Part shown: one piece after another, positions 16,601 to 24,502 of the stretch
Layout: each line of letters starts with the position of its first letter
Position numbering within the stretch: position 1 is the stretch's first letter
NCBI RefSeq assembly: GCF_014635705.1
Contig: NZ_BMDI01000001.1
Coordinates: forward strand, 1,070,008 to 1,134,007
Reading direction: 5' to 3'
Length of the DNA: 64,000 nucleotides
From: Oxalicibacterium faecigallinarum
GTDB lineage: Bacteria; Pseudomonadota; Gammaproteobacteria; Burkholderiales; Burkholderiaceae_D
Program-made: the position numbers and the translations under genes
Notes under the pieces: generated by a model
Told to the model about the DNA's origin: nothing
What the model saw: the letters and a program-made list of their open reading frames with translations, nothing else
Databases searched by the model: none

Positions 16601-17992
16601 TCAGTCCCCTTGATACAACGCAGCAGAACCGGTGTAGTTTTCGAATTTGGTGTACTGGCCAAGGAAGGTCAGGCGCACTGCGCCGATCGGACCGTTACGC
16701 TGTTTGCCAATAATGATTTCCGCCGTACCCTTATCCGGCGAATCCGGATTGTAGACCTCGTCGCGATAGATGAACAGAATCACGTCGGCATCCTGTTCAA
16801 TAGCGCCCGATTCACGCAGATCAGACATGACAGGACGTTTATTTGGACGTTGCTCCAGAGAACGATTCAGCTGCGACAGTGCGATCACCGGGCAATTGAG
16901 TTCTTTTGCCAAACCCTTGAGGCTTCGCGAAATTTCGGAAATCTCCGTTGCGCGATTCTCGGACGAGCCGCCGCCATTACCGGACATCAGTTGCAGGTAA
17001 TCGACAATGATCAGGCCCAGCTTGCCACATTGACGGGCAAGACGACGTGAACGAGCGCGCAATTCGATCGGGCTCAGTGCAGGCGTCTCGTCGATATAAA
17101 GCTGAGCATCATTCATTTTCTGGATTGCATGCGTCAGGCGCGGCCAATCTTCATCGACCAGACGGCCGGTACGCAGACGATGCTGATCCAGGCGGCCGAC
17201 CGAACCCAGCATACGCATTGCCAGCTGCGTGCCGCCCATCTCCATCGAAAATACGGCAACGGGCAAGCCGCTGTCGATTGCCACGTTTTCACCGATGTTG
17301 ATCGAGAAGGCAGTTTTACCCATCGAAGGACGACCTGCAACGATCACCAGATCGCCAGGCTGCAGACCGGAGGTCATACGATCCAGATCGGCAAAGCCGG
17401 TTGGTACACCGGTAATGTCACTATTGCTATCGCGGCTGTACAGCTCGTCGATACGCTCGACCACCTGCGTCAACAGCGGCTGAATTTCCTGGAAGCCCTG
17501 CGCACCACGTGCGCCCTCTTCCGCGATCGCAAAAATCTTGGACTCGGCTTCATCCAGCATCTGCTTGACTTCCTTGCCTTGCGGTGAGAAAGCAGCGCCA
17601 GAAATTTCGTCTGCTACCGTGATCAGCTTGCGTAGCACGCCACGGTCGCGCACGATTTCGGCATAACGGCGAATATTGGCGGCCGACGGTGTGTTTTGCG
17701 CCAGCGCATTAAGGTAACTCACACCGCCAACATCTTCGGCCTTGCCACTGGTTGTCAGCGCCTCAAAGACCGTAATTACGTCCGCCGGACGGGCATTATT
17801 GATCAGCTTGACGATGTGCTGGAAGATGATCCGGTGATCGTAGCGATAGAAATCATCTTCGCTGACAAAATCGGCGATGCGATCCCATGCCGCGTTATCG
17901 AGCAGCAGTCCACCCAGCACGGATTGTTCAGACTCAATCGAATGGGGAGGGACGCGAAGTGATTCGAGCTGCGGATCGGATCGGGTGTTCAT
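16601..17992 (-). CDS. dnaB: Replicative DNA helicase DnaB
   Basis: DnaB is the hexameric 5'-3' helicase at the replication fork and loads primase. The 463-residue product has the N-terminal DnaG-binding domain (~20-120), the linker, and a RecA-like domain with Walker A GRPSMGKT at 220-227, Walker B LIIVDYLQLM and the arginine-finger region SDLRESGAIEQDADVI. The ATG at 17992 was chosen over a TTG nine bases earlier. A TATAAT ends only eight bases before this ATG, and a terminator separates the gene from rplI, so it probably has its own promoter and little or no leader. A short direct repeat of GGGGACTG spans its stop codon. Confidence 0.97.
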   Translation of the reverse strand: MNTRSDPQLESLRVPPHSIESEQSVLGGLLLDNAAWDRIADFVSEDDFYRYDHRIIFQHIVKLINNARPADVITVFEALTTSGKAEDVGGVSYLNALAQNTPSAANIRRYAEIVRDRGVLRKLITVADEISGAAFSPQGKEVKQMLDEAESKIFAIAEEGARGAQGFQEIQPLLTQVVERIDELYSRDSNSDITGVPTGFADLDRMTSGLQPGDLVIVAGRPSMGKTAFSINIGENVAIDSGLPVAVFSMEMGGTQLAMRMLGSVGRLDQHRLRTGRLVDEDWPRLTHAIQKMNDAQLYIDETPALSPIELRARSRRLARQCGKLGLIIVDYLQLMSGNGGGSSENRATEISEISRSLKGLAKELNCPVIALSQLNRSLEQRPNKRPVMSDLRESGAIEQDADVILFIYRDEVYNPDSPDKGTAEIIIGKQRNGPIGAVRLTFLGQYTKFENYTGSAALYQGD

Positions 17993-18000
17993 GGCGCGCA

Positions 18001-18006
18001 ATTATA
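18001..18006 (-). promoter_or_regulatory. -10 box immediately upstream of dnaB
   Basis: A perfect TATAAT on the minus strand ends eight bases before the dnaB ATG. A start point 6-8 bases downstream would fall at or next to the A of ATG, giving a leaderless message. The -35 region is weak. Confidence 0.45.
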
Positions 18007-18040
18007 CCCGTTTAGGCAAAGGCAATTTGAGGAAGAGGCA

Positions 18041-18070
18041 ATAAAAAAGCCGGGAAATTCCCGGCTTTTC
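18041..18070 (-). terminator. Terminator downstream of rplI
   Basis: A 10-bp stem AAGCCGGGAA/TTCCCGGCTT (18047-18067), followed on the minus strand by TTTT, closes the rpsF operon before dnaB. Confidence 0.9.
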
Positions 18071-18106
18071 CACAGGTGACAACACCTGCAATTTGTGCAG
18101 TACGGC

Positions 18107-18559
18107 TTAGGCTTGTTCGCCGATCACGGTGATCGTCACATCGACAACGACGTCGGTGTGCAATGCCACGGAAACCGAGTGGTCGCCGGTGACTTTGAGC
18201 GGGCCGTTAGGCATGCGGATTTGTGCTTTTTCAACGGCAAAGCCTTGTTTGGTCAGGACTTCAGCGATATCGCTGTTGGTAACCGAACCGAACAGACGGC
18301 CATCAACGCCCGCTTTTTGCGACACCTGAACGGTTTGACCGCCCAGTTTTTCGCCTTGCGAGGTTGCAGCTGCCAGTTTTTCTGCAGCGATTTTTTCCAG
18401 TTCGGCGCGCTTGACTTCGAACTCGGCAACTGCTGCGGTCGTTGCACGACGTGCTTTGCGTTGCGGGATCAGGAAGTTACGTGCGAAACCGTCTTTAACT
18501 TTAACAACGTCGCCCAGATTGCCGAGATTAACGACTTTTTCCAACAGAATGACTTGCAT
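18107..18559 (-). CDS. rplI: 50S ribosomal protein L9
   Basis: L9 is a two-domain protein that binds 23S rRNA near the L1 stalk. The 150-residue product opens [19 protein letters not shown] and continues [16 protein letters not shown], the nearly invariant N-terminal domain. A connecting helix rich in Ala/Glu/Lys (~45-75) leads to the C-terminal domain. It is the last gene of the rpsF-priB-rpsR-rplI operon, 25 bases after rpsR, and is followed by a terminator. Confidence 0.98.
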   Translation of the reverse strand: MQVILLEKVVNLGNLGDVVKVKDGFARNFLIPQRKARRATTAAVAEFEVKRAELEKIAAEKLAAATSQGEKLGGQTVQVSQKAGVDGRLFGSVTNSDIAEVLTKQGFAVEKAQIRMPNGPLKVTGDHSVSVALHTDVVVDVTITVIGEQA

Positions 18560-18584
18560 GTTTTTCTCCTATTTCAGTCGTTAA

Positions 18585-18869
18585 TCAAGCGTTGTGCAGA
18601 TCGGTGTATGGCAGCAACGCGAGGAAACGTGCGCGCTTGATCGCGGTGTCCACTTGACGCTGATAGATGGCTTTGGTGCCGGTCAGACGCGCTGGCATGA
18701 TTTTGCCGTTTTCTTGCACGAAGTCTTTCAGGGTGTCGATGTCTTTGTAATCAACCTGTTCAACGTGTGCAGCGGTGAAGCGGCAGAACTTCTTGCGTTT
18801 GAACAATGGGTTTTGCTGTTTGCGTTTTTCTTTGAGCTTGTTTTTGTCGAATTTTTTACCGAATGCCAT
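18585..18869 (-). CDS. rpsR: 30S ribosomal protein S18
   Basis: S18 binds S6 on the platform of the small subunit. The 94-residue product has a basic N-terminus ([19 protein letters not shown]), the conserved CRFTA segment and the C-terminal motif [25 protein letters not shown]. Its start lies inside the 3' end of priB; the two genes overlap by 14 bases in different frames. S18 with S6 may bind the rpsF leader and control the operon. Confidence 0.97.
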   Translation of the reverse strand: MAFGKKFDKNKLKEKRKQQNPLFKRKKFCRFTAAHVEQVDYKDIDTLKDFVQENGKIMPARLTGTKAIYQRQVDTAIKRARFLALLPYTDLHNA

Positions 18870-19179
18870 TTTTGGCTCCTGTATCTAAATGAGGTTCTTC
18901 GAAATCTGTAAGATGAAATACGAGACTTTTGCTGTTACGGTTTTTTCGTGCCAGAAATCCAGTAAATCGGTATGTCCTGCCTAACTCGGCTCGATCAAAT
19001 CTGCCTGAAATCTCGCCAGCGGCCAGCGCGGCAATTTCAAACTCGGTCAATCGGGATACACCTGCTTCCGTCTGTTGCGAACTGTGCAGCAATACAGCTG
19101 ACACAATCGGGATACCTGCCGGTGAGTAGCGCAATATTTCACGCTCGGCGATGGTGGCAACAATCTGAAGCTGATTCAC
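18856..19179 (-). CDS. priB: Primosomal replication protein N (PriB)
   Basis: PriB is a dimeric OB-fold single-strand DNA-binding protein used in replication restart with PriA. The 107-residue product shows the PriB pattern: [24 protein letters not shown] and [12 protein letters not shown], then [19 protein letters not shown]. Its place between rpsF and rpsR is typical. The only usable start is GTG at 19179, because the rpsF stop codon TAA lies in the same frame eight codons upstream. That GTG has no well-spaced Shine-Dalgarno, so translation may depend on ribosomes finishing rpsF. Confidence 0.92.
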   Translation of the reverse strand: MNQLQIVATIAEREILRYSPAGIPIVSAVLLHSSQQTEAGVSRLTEFEIAALAAGEISGRFDRAELGRTYRFTGFLARKNRNSKSLVFHLTDFEEPHLDTGAKNGIR

Positions 19180-19200
19180 TCCTGGTACGACGTTGCCGTA

Positions 19201-19566
19201 TTAGGCAGCAGGCGCCTCAGCACGATTCTTGGCTGCATCTTCCTTTTGTACTGCCTTCATCATTGGCGATGGTGCAGTTTCAGCTTTTTTCATCTTGACG
19301 GTCAGGTGACGCAGAACCGCATCGTTGAATTTAAAGCCGGTTTCGATTTCGGCCAGCGTTTCGCTGTCACATTCGATATTCAGGCAGACGTAGTGTGCTT
19401 TTGCCAGTTTCTGGATCAGGTAAGCCATTTGACGGCGGCCCCAATCTTCCACGCGGTGAACGGTACCGCCACGGGTCGTGACGATGCCTTTGTAGCGCTC
19501 GATCATTGCAGGCACTTGCTCGCTTTGATCCGGATGAACGATAAATACGATTTCATAATGACGCAT
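19201..19566 (-). CDS. rpsF: 30S ribosomal protein S6
   Basis: S6 binds S18 and 16S rRNA on the platform. The 121-residue product begins [21 protein letters not shown], carries [19 protein letters not shown], and has a charged Ala/Glu-rich tail after residue ~95. The start at 19566 follows AAAGGAG. It heads the operon with priB, rpsR and rplI. Upstream lie a good sigma-70 promoter (19640-19668) and a leader hairpin (19596-19623). Confidence 0.98.
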   Translation of the reverse strand: MRHYEIVFIVHPDQSEQVPAMIERYKGIVTTRGGTVHRVEDWGRRQMAYLIQKLAKAHYVCLNIECDSETLAEIETGFKFNDAVLRHLTVKMKKAETAPSPMMKAVQKEDAAKNRAEAPAA

Positions 19567-19595
19567 GTAAGCTCCTTTTGGACTATTGAAGATCG

Positions 19596-19623
19596 CCCAC
19601 CTCGGCGTCAAGACGAGTGTGGG
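19596..19623 (-). promoter_or_regulatory. Probable S6:S18 autoregulatory leader structure
   Basis: In the rpsF leader, on the minus strand, CCCAC pairs with GTGGG around an inner CTC/GAG stem, with an unpaired GCC/CCG stretch on the 3' side. Known rpsF leaders bind the S6:S18 complex through a hairpin with an exposed CCG that mimics 16S rRNA. The position and shape fit; the match to the formal model was not tested. Confidence 0.45.
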
Positions 19624-19639
19624 AAGAGGAAAACCCGCA

Positions 19640-19668
19640 ATCATACGCGCTCGCCTTAAAAAACTCAA
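19640..19668 (-). promoter_or_regulatory. Promoter of the rpsF-priB-rpsR-rplI operon
   Basis: TTGAGT (19668-19663) and TATGAT (19645-19640) on the minus strand are separated by exactly 17 bases and lie about 75 bases before the rpsF start. Confidence 0.7.
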
Positions 19669-19757
19669 TGTTTTCAAGCGTTTTGTCGTCATCTCACACA
19701 CAGACCCGGGATATTTTCGCGTTACCTGCTGTCAATCTCCTTGCTTTCCATCATGCA

Positions 19758-19773
19758 CTGTATAAAAATACAG
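19758..19773. promoter_or_regulatory. SOS box 1 (LexA operator) of lexA
   Basis: CTGTATAAAAATACAG fits the CTGT-N8-ACAG LexA operator with an AT-rich centre. It lies upstream of lexA, where autoregulation is expected. Confidence 0.88.
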
Positions 19774-19774
19774 A

Positions 19775-19790
19775 CTGTTCATATTTACAG
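19775..19790. promoter_or_regulatory. SOS box 2 (LexA operator) of lexA
   Basis: CTGTTCATATTTACAG is a second CTGT-N8-ACAG match one base after the first box, and ends 32 bases before the lexA ATG. Paired boxes usually give tight autorepression. Confidence 0.85.
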
Positions 19791-19822
19791 CCCAAATGTT
19801 TTGGGCATTACCGGATTTGGCC

Positions 19823-20479
19823 ATGATCAAATTGACAGCACGCCAGGAACAAATCCTGAATCTGATTCGCGATGCGATCGATAACACCGGTTTTCCACCA
19901 ACACGTGCAGAAATCGCAACTGAACTTGGTTTCCGTTCTGCCAATGCCGCCGAAGAACACTTGCAAGCGCTGGCACGCAAGGGTGCAATTGAAATTTCCC
20001 CTGGCACGTCGCGCGGCATCCGCCTCAAGGATCACGGCAGCAACGACCGCGGCAACGCCACCCAGATGTCATTGCCACACCCTGCCCTGATGCAACTGAG
20101 CCTGCCCCTGGTTGGACGCGTGGCTGCCGGCTCGCCCATCCTCGCGCAGGAACATATCGAAGCAACATACGATGTTGATCGCTCGCTGTTTTCAGCCAAA
20201 CCCGACTTTTTACTGAAGGTACGCGGCATGTCGATGCGTGATGCCGGCATTCTCGATGGCGATTTGCTGGCCGTAAAAAAAATAGACAGTGCCAAGAATG
20301 GACAGATTGTGGTCGCCCGACTTGGCGATGACGTAACGGTGAAACGCTTCCGCAAATCCGGTTCGCTGATCGAACTGTTACCGGAAAATCCAGACTTCGA
20401 GCCAATTCGCGTCGATCTCAGCCAGGATGAATTTGCACTGGAAGGTCTGGCAGTGGGGCTAATGCGCAGCTGGAACTGA
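19823..20479 (+). CDS. lexA: SOS repressor LexA
   Basis: LexA represses SOS genes and cleaves itself when activated RecA is present. The 218-residue product has a winged-helix N-domain ([28 protein letters not shown]), the Ala102-Gly103 cleavage site in VGRVAAGSP, the catalytic Ser137 in GMSMRD and Lys174 in VTVKRF. The ATG at 19823 is the family start; an in-frame ATG at 19796 lies closer to the operators and was rejected. Two adjacent SOS boxes lie upstream, so the gene is autoregulated and should be induced by DNA damage. Confidence 0.97.
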   Translation: MIKLTARQEQILNLIRDAIDNTGFPPTRAEIATELGFRSANAAEEHLQALARKGAIEISPGTSRGIRLKDHGSNDRGNATQMSLPHPALMQLSLPLVGRVAAGSPILAQEHIEATYDVDRSLFSAKPDFLLKVRGMSMRDAGILDGDLLAVKKIDSAKNGQIVVARLGDDVTVKRFRKSGSLIELLPENPDFEPIRVDLSQDEFALEGLAVGLMRSWN

Positions 20480-20534
20480 ACCGCAGTGAATCGCGGCCTT
20501 GCACGCCGGGCTCATCCTCATGGCAATAGGCTGA

Positions 20535-21317
20535 TCAAGCCTCGCTGGTTTTGCGTTTCTTTCTGGCCGTCAGTATCTGGCTTGCAATGCCGCGCAGAAT
20601 ATTGACTTCCTCGGTTTCCAGCTCTGTGCGCGCAAACAGGCGTTTAAGACGCGGCATCAGTTTTTTCGGATTATCCGGATCCAGAAAATCGATGGCGATC
20701 AAGGCTTGTTCCAGATGCGCATACATCCCGTCGATCTGCGCCAGACTGGCGACCTCCCCCTGAAAACCGATCGCTGCATCCGCAGCGGACATGCACTTTT
20801 CCGCATCAGCCATACGCGCTTCGTACGAAATGACTTGCACCGCCTGTGCCAGATTCAATGACGAATAATCCGGATTGGCCGGAATATTGATCAGTACATT
20901 GCAACGCTGGACAATGTCGTTCGGCAGACCGAAACGCTCGTTACCAAAAACAACAGCGGCATTCAGGTTCGCGTCTTGTTGGAGTCGTGTGGCAAAGACA
21001 CGCGGTGTCAGCACGGGAGGAGAAAACTCACGTAATCGCGCCGTCACAGCCGCAGAGAAATTGCAATCCACCAGCGCTTCCTCAATCGAACCCACCACAC
21101 GCGCAGACGTCAGGATATCCTGCGCGCCGCTGGCAAACGCCACCGCCTCTTCATTGGTCAGCGCATCCGAAAAACGCGGATTCACCAGGACCAAATCGGA
21201 AAAACCCATGTTCTTCATGGCGCGAGCGGTGGCACCGATGTTACCGGCACGACTGGTTTCCACCAGCACAAAGCGCAAACGGTTGAAAAGAGGCATGTCG
21301 ATTTGAGGCAGGTTCAT
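20535..21317 (-). CDS. trmJ: tRNA (cytidine/uridine-32-2'-O)-methyltransferase TrmJ
   Basis: TrmJ is a SPOUT-class enzyme that 2'-O-methylates position 32 of some tRNAs. The 260-residue product opens with LRFVLVETSRAGNIGATARAMKNMGF, which contains the conserved asparagine and arginine, and has the knotted SAM site in VFGNERFGLPNDIVQRC and IPANPDYSSLNLAQAVQ. The C-terminal ~90 residues form the helical extension specific to TrmJ. It is divergent from suhB, with a TAAAAT box for suhB at 21319-21324. Confidence 0.94.
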   Translation of the reverse strand: MNLPQIDMPLFNRLRFVLVETSRAGNIGATARAMKNMGFSDLVLVNPRFSDALTNEEAVAFASGAQDILTSARVVGSIEEALVDCNFSAAVTARLREFSPPVLTPRVFATRLQQDANLNAAVVFGNERFGLPNDIVQRCNVLINIPANPDYSSLNLAQAVQVISYEARMADAEKCMSAADAAIGFQGEVASLAQIDGMYAHLEQALIAIDFLDPDNPKKLMPRLKRLFARTELETEEVNILRGIASQILTARKKRKTSEA

Positions 21318-21472
21318 TTAAAATAGCGGCATTGCGCGGCAAAATGGGTTGGAGTCGTCTGCATTAAGATCCAGACTTCCATGCCCATTTGTATGCCGCA
21401 TCGCTCATTAAGGTCAATTTAGGCGGATTCTTTCGTGCATGTGCACGGTGCCGCCATTTTAACGGAATCTCT

Positions 21473-22270
21473 ATGCATCCCATGCTCAACACGGCGGTAA
21501 AAGCTGCCCGCCGCGGCGCTGCCGTCATCAACCGCGCTTCCTTCGATCTGGATCGTATCAAGGTCACGGAAAAAACGCCCAATGACTTCGTTACCGAAGT
21601 CGATCAGGCTGCCGAGCAAGCCATCATCGAGGTTCTTCTGACCGCCTATCCGGACCATGCCATTCTCGCCGAAGAGTCCGGCGCCTCTGCAAACCTGCAT
21701 GACGAAAACGAATACGTCTGGATCATCGATCCACTCGACGGCACTACCAACTTCATTCACGGCTTTCCACAGTACGCTGTTTCGATTGCGTTGCAACATC
21801 GCGGCCAGATTACGCAAGCCGTTGTCTACGATCCAAATCGCAACGATCTGTTCACCGCGACCAAAGGCGCTGGCGCCTATCTGAACGAAAAACGTATTCG
21901 CGTCACGCGTCGCGACAAGATTGCCGACGCCCTGATCGGTACCGGCTTTCCGTTTCGCACCGGTGACAACATCGATGAATACCTGAAGATGTTCAAGATC
22001 ATGACGCAAAGCTGTGCCGGTTTGCGTCGCCCGGGTTCGGCTGCGCTGGATCTGGCCTATGTCGCTGCCGGCCGTTTGGATGGCTTTTTTGAAAAAGGCT
22101 TGCAACCTTGGGATATCGCTGCCGGTTCGCTGCTTGTGACGGAAGCAGGCGGCATCGTCGGCACCTTTAACGGTGACTCCGACTATCTGTACAAAGGCGA
22201 TGTACTGGCCGGCAATCCAAAGGTGTTCGCCCAGATGGTGGCTCTGTTGAGTGAATTCTCCAAGAAGTAA
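21473..22270 (+). CDS. suhB: Inositol-1-monophosphatase SuhB
   Basis: SuhB hydrolyses inositol monophosphates with Mg2+ and in E. coli is also a transcription factor partner in rRNA antitermination. The 265-residue product has the metal-binding motifs [17 protein letters not shown] and [15 protein letters not shown]. The start [16 protein letters not shown] at 21473 is the family start; the longer in-frame extension is leader DNA. It is divergent from trmJ and followed by a strong hairpin without a T tract (22277-22304). Confidence 0.96.
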   Translation: MHPMLNTAVKAARRGAAVINRASFDLDRIKVTEKTPNDFVTEVDQAAEQAIIEVLLTAYPDHAILAEESGASANLHDENEYVWIIDPLDGTTNFIHGFPQYAVSIALQHRGQITQAVVYDPNRNDLFTATKGAGAYLNEKRIRVTRRDKIADALIGTGFPFRTGDNIDEYLKMFKIMTQSCAGLRRPGSAALDLAYVAAGRLDGFFEKGLQPWDIAAGSLLVTEAGGIVGTFNGDSDYLYKGDVLAGNPKVFAQMVALLSEFSKK

Positions 22271-22276
22271 GGCAAC

Positions 22277-22304
22277 CATCGGGAAGGCCGCTGCCTTCCC
22301 GATG
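22277..22304 (+). repeat. Strong 12-bp hairpin after suhB
   Basis: CATCGGGAAGGC (22277-22288) and GCCTTCCCGATG (22293-22304) pair perfectly around a CGCT loop, six bases after the suhB stop. There is no T tract, so it is more likely an RNA-stability element or Rho-dependent end than an intrinsic terminator. Confidence 0.6.
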
Positions 22305-22524
22305 CATGGACTGCGCTGGTGTTTGACTTGATCACCTCACTGCGGTTACTACGTAGCGACTTTCCTCTCGAATGACTGCAGTGCAAGCTCGCTGCTGATA
22401 TACTCCCCCTCACGCGGCTTCCTTGCCAGTCAGCCCGCCGCCGTCCATTCTGACTTCGTCCCTTTCGTTTGCCTGAGACTGGCGCCATCATGGCGACAGG
22501 CCGATCTTTCCTTACTGAGCTTTC

Positions 22525-23865
22525 ATGTCTTTTACCGACCTCGGCCTTGCCGAAGGTATTGTTCGTGCCGTAACCGAACAGGGATATACCCAACCCACTC
22601 CGATTCAGGCGCAAGCCATTCCAACCGTACTGAAAGGTGGTGACCTGCTGGCCGGGGCACAGACCGGCACCGGCAAAACCGCAGGCTTTACACTCCCGAT
22701 GCTGCATCGCCTGTCGACCGGCAGCAAACCGCATCCCAACAAAACTTCTGCGCGTGCTATTCGTGCCCTCGTTCTGACGCCAACGCGCGAACTGGCTGCG
22801 CAGGTAGAAGAAAACGTCCGCGCCTACGCGAAGTATTTACCGTTGAACTCCGCCGTGATCTTTGGCGGCGTTGGGATCAACCCACAGATCAAGCTGCTCA
22901 AGCACGGTGTCGATATTCTGGTGGCCACGCCGGGCCGTCTTCTCGATCACATGCAGCAAGGCACCGTCAATCTGGATCACATCGAGATTCTTGTACTCGA
23001 TGAAGCTGATCGTATGCTGGACATGGGCTTCATCCGCGATATCCGCAAAGTACTGGCAGCGCTGCCGCCAAAGCGCCAGAACCTGCTGTTCTCCGCGACC
23101 TTCTCGGATGACATCAAGGCACTTGCTGATGGCTTGCTGGATTCGCCTGCAACGATCGAAGTCGCGCGTCGCAACTCCACGGTAGAAGTCATCGATCAAA
23201 AGATTCATCCGGTTGATCGCGACCGCAAGCATCCGCTGCTCGCGCATCTGATCAAAACGAATAACTGGTCGCAAGTACTGGTCTTCACACGTACCAAACA
23301 TGGCGCAAACCGGCTGGTTGAGCAACTGGGCAAGGATGGCATCAGCGGCATGGCGATTCACGGCAATAAAAGCCAGTCTGCACGTACCAAGGCGCTGAGT
23401 GAATTCAAGGACGGTACCTTGCAAGTGCTGGTTGCCACCGACATCGCTGCCCGCGGTATCGACATCGATCAGTTGCCGCATGTCGTCAACTATGATTTAC
23501 CCAATGTGCCGGAAGATTACGTTCACCGCATCGGCCGCACCGGTCGTGCCGGTGCTACGGGTGAGGCGGTTTCACTGGTGTGCGTCGACGAACTCAACAT
23601 GCTCAAGGACATCGAAAAACTGATCAAAAGAAAACTGCCATCGGAAGTAATCGCAGGTTTTGAACCCGATCTCAACGCCAAACCGCAACCAATCCAGTTG
23701 CGCAGTCATGGACATGGCGGTGGTGGCCGACGTCCTCAACAAGGCAATCGAGCCAATCCCGGCAAACCTGGCGGCCAACCCGCACGTCCTGGCAGTGGCA
23801 AACCACCTGCCCCTGCCACCGGCAGATCGGCCGCGCAGCATCGTTCGGGCGGCCGCGGTCGTTAA
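22525..23865 (+). CDS. rhlE: DEAD-box ATP-dependent RNA helicase, RhlE type
   Basis: The 446-residue product carries all helicase motifs in order: Q motif ([13 protein letters not shown]), motif I AQTGTGKT, Ia [14 protein letters not shown] within [41 protein letters not shown] and [12 protein letters not shown]. After residue ~380 comes a low-complexity Gly/Arg/Pro/Gln tail that probably binds RNA without sequence preference. RhlE-type enzymes act in ribosome assembly and RNA decay. A 254-base upstream gap holds a TATACT box (22399-22404) that would give a ~115-base leader. A terminator follows. Confidence 0.92.
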   Translation: MSFTDLGLAEGIVRAVTEQGYTQPTPIQAQAIPTVLKGGDLLAGAQTGTGKTAGFTLPMLHRLSTGSKPHPNKTSARAIRALVLTPTRELAAQVEENVRAYAKYLPLNSAVIFGGVGINPQIKLLKHGVDILVATPGRLLDHMQQGTVNLDHIEILVLDEADRMLDMGFIRDIRKVLAALPPKRQNLLFSATFSDDIKALADGLLDSPATIEVARRNSTVEVIDQKIHPVDRDRKHPLLAHLIKTNNWSQVLVFTRTKHGANRLVEQLGKDGISGMAIHGNKSQSARTKALSEFKDGTLQVLVATDIAARGIDIDQLPHVVNYDLPNVPEDYVHRIGRTGRAGATGEAVSLVCVDELNMLKDIEKLIKRKLPSEVIAGFEPDLNAKPQPIQLRSHGHGGGGRRPQQGNRANPGKPGGQPARPGSGKPPAPATGRSAAQHRSGGRGR

Positions 23866-23870
23866 ACGCA

Positions 23871-23906
23871 AAAAACCTCCTTTGCAGTTGCATCGGAGGT
23901 TTTTTG
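23871..23906 (+). terminator. Terminator downstream of the RhlE-type helicase
   Basis: AAAAAACCTCC and GGAGGTTTTTT form a stem followed by T residues. It can also serve the convergent VOC gene. Confidence 0.82.
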
Positions 23907-23921
23907 TTTATGTGCCGCAGG

Positions 23922-24257
23922 CTACATTTTTTGCTGGAACGCCAGGTAATACCCATTGCAATCCAGAATGCCAAATTCGATGGCGCTGTACGACATTTCC
24001 TGAATTGGCCAGACAACGATATTCTTGTCTTCAAGCTGGGAGTAATAGGATTCGATGTTCGGCACAGTGAAATAGACAGTACCGGAACACGTCACCGGCA
24101 CATTCCACAGATCACGGTCGGTGAACACGATTTTGCCGCCGTGCTTTTCCACAGTCAAAATGCCGGCCGAAATCGTAACGCGAAAGTCGAGGATGCTACG
24201 GTAAAAATCCGCCGTCTTCTCCATATCCTGACAACGCAAGAGTAAGGTGATGGACAT
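23922..24257 (-). CDS. VOC-family (glyoxalase/bleomycin-resistance fold) protein
   Basis: The 111-residue protein has the paired beta-alpha-beta-beta-beta modules of the vicinal-oxygen-chelate fold: LLLRCQDMEKTADFYRSILDF near the N-terminus and VYFTVPNIESYYSQL in the second half, ending in EFGILDCNGYYLAFQQ. The usual histidine in the first strand is not evident, so metal binding is doubtful. Such proteins range from glyoxalases to antibiotic-binding proteins, and nothing here fixes the substrate. It is convergent with the helicase gene. The ATG at 24257 was chosen over an upstream in-frame start without similarity. Confidence 0.75.
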   Translation of the reverse strand: MSITLLLRCQDMEKTADFYRSILDFRVTISAGILTVEKHGGKIVFTDRDLWNVPVTCSGTVYFTVPNIESYYSQLEDKNIVVWPIQEMSYSAIEFGILDCNGYYLAFQQKM

Positions 24258-24502
24258 GATCGGATTCCCCTGCCGGCGTGTGGAGAAAAAGAACACAACG
24301 ACAACCGTACGCCCTGCAAACGACCGATTGCCCTGTCTTCCAGCTTAGATACTCGCCCTGCGCAAGTCAATGACAGCTTTTTCATGTCTTGGTGCGGCGC
24401 TGGCGGCTGTATACAATACTGCTCCATTGGTCGCGCTTGCTGCGACTTGCAACCTTTTCCACGTTTCGTGATCGCAGCCTGTCAACGTCGATTACGAACA
24501 CG

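Noticed and set aside
16592-16612. Direct repeat of GGGGACTG at the dnaB stop codon
   Set aside because: Only two short copies; most likely a replication slip without function.
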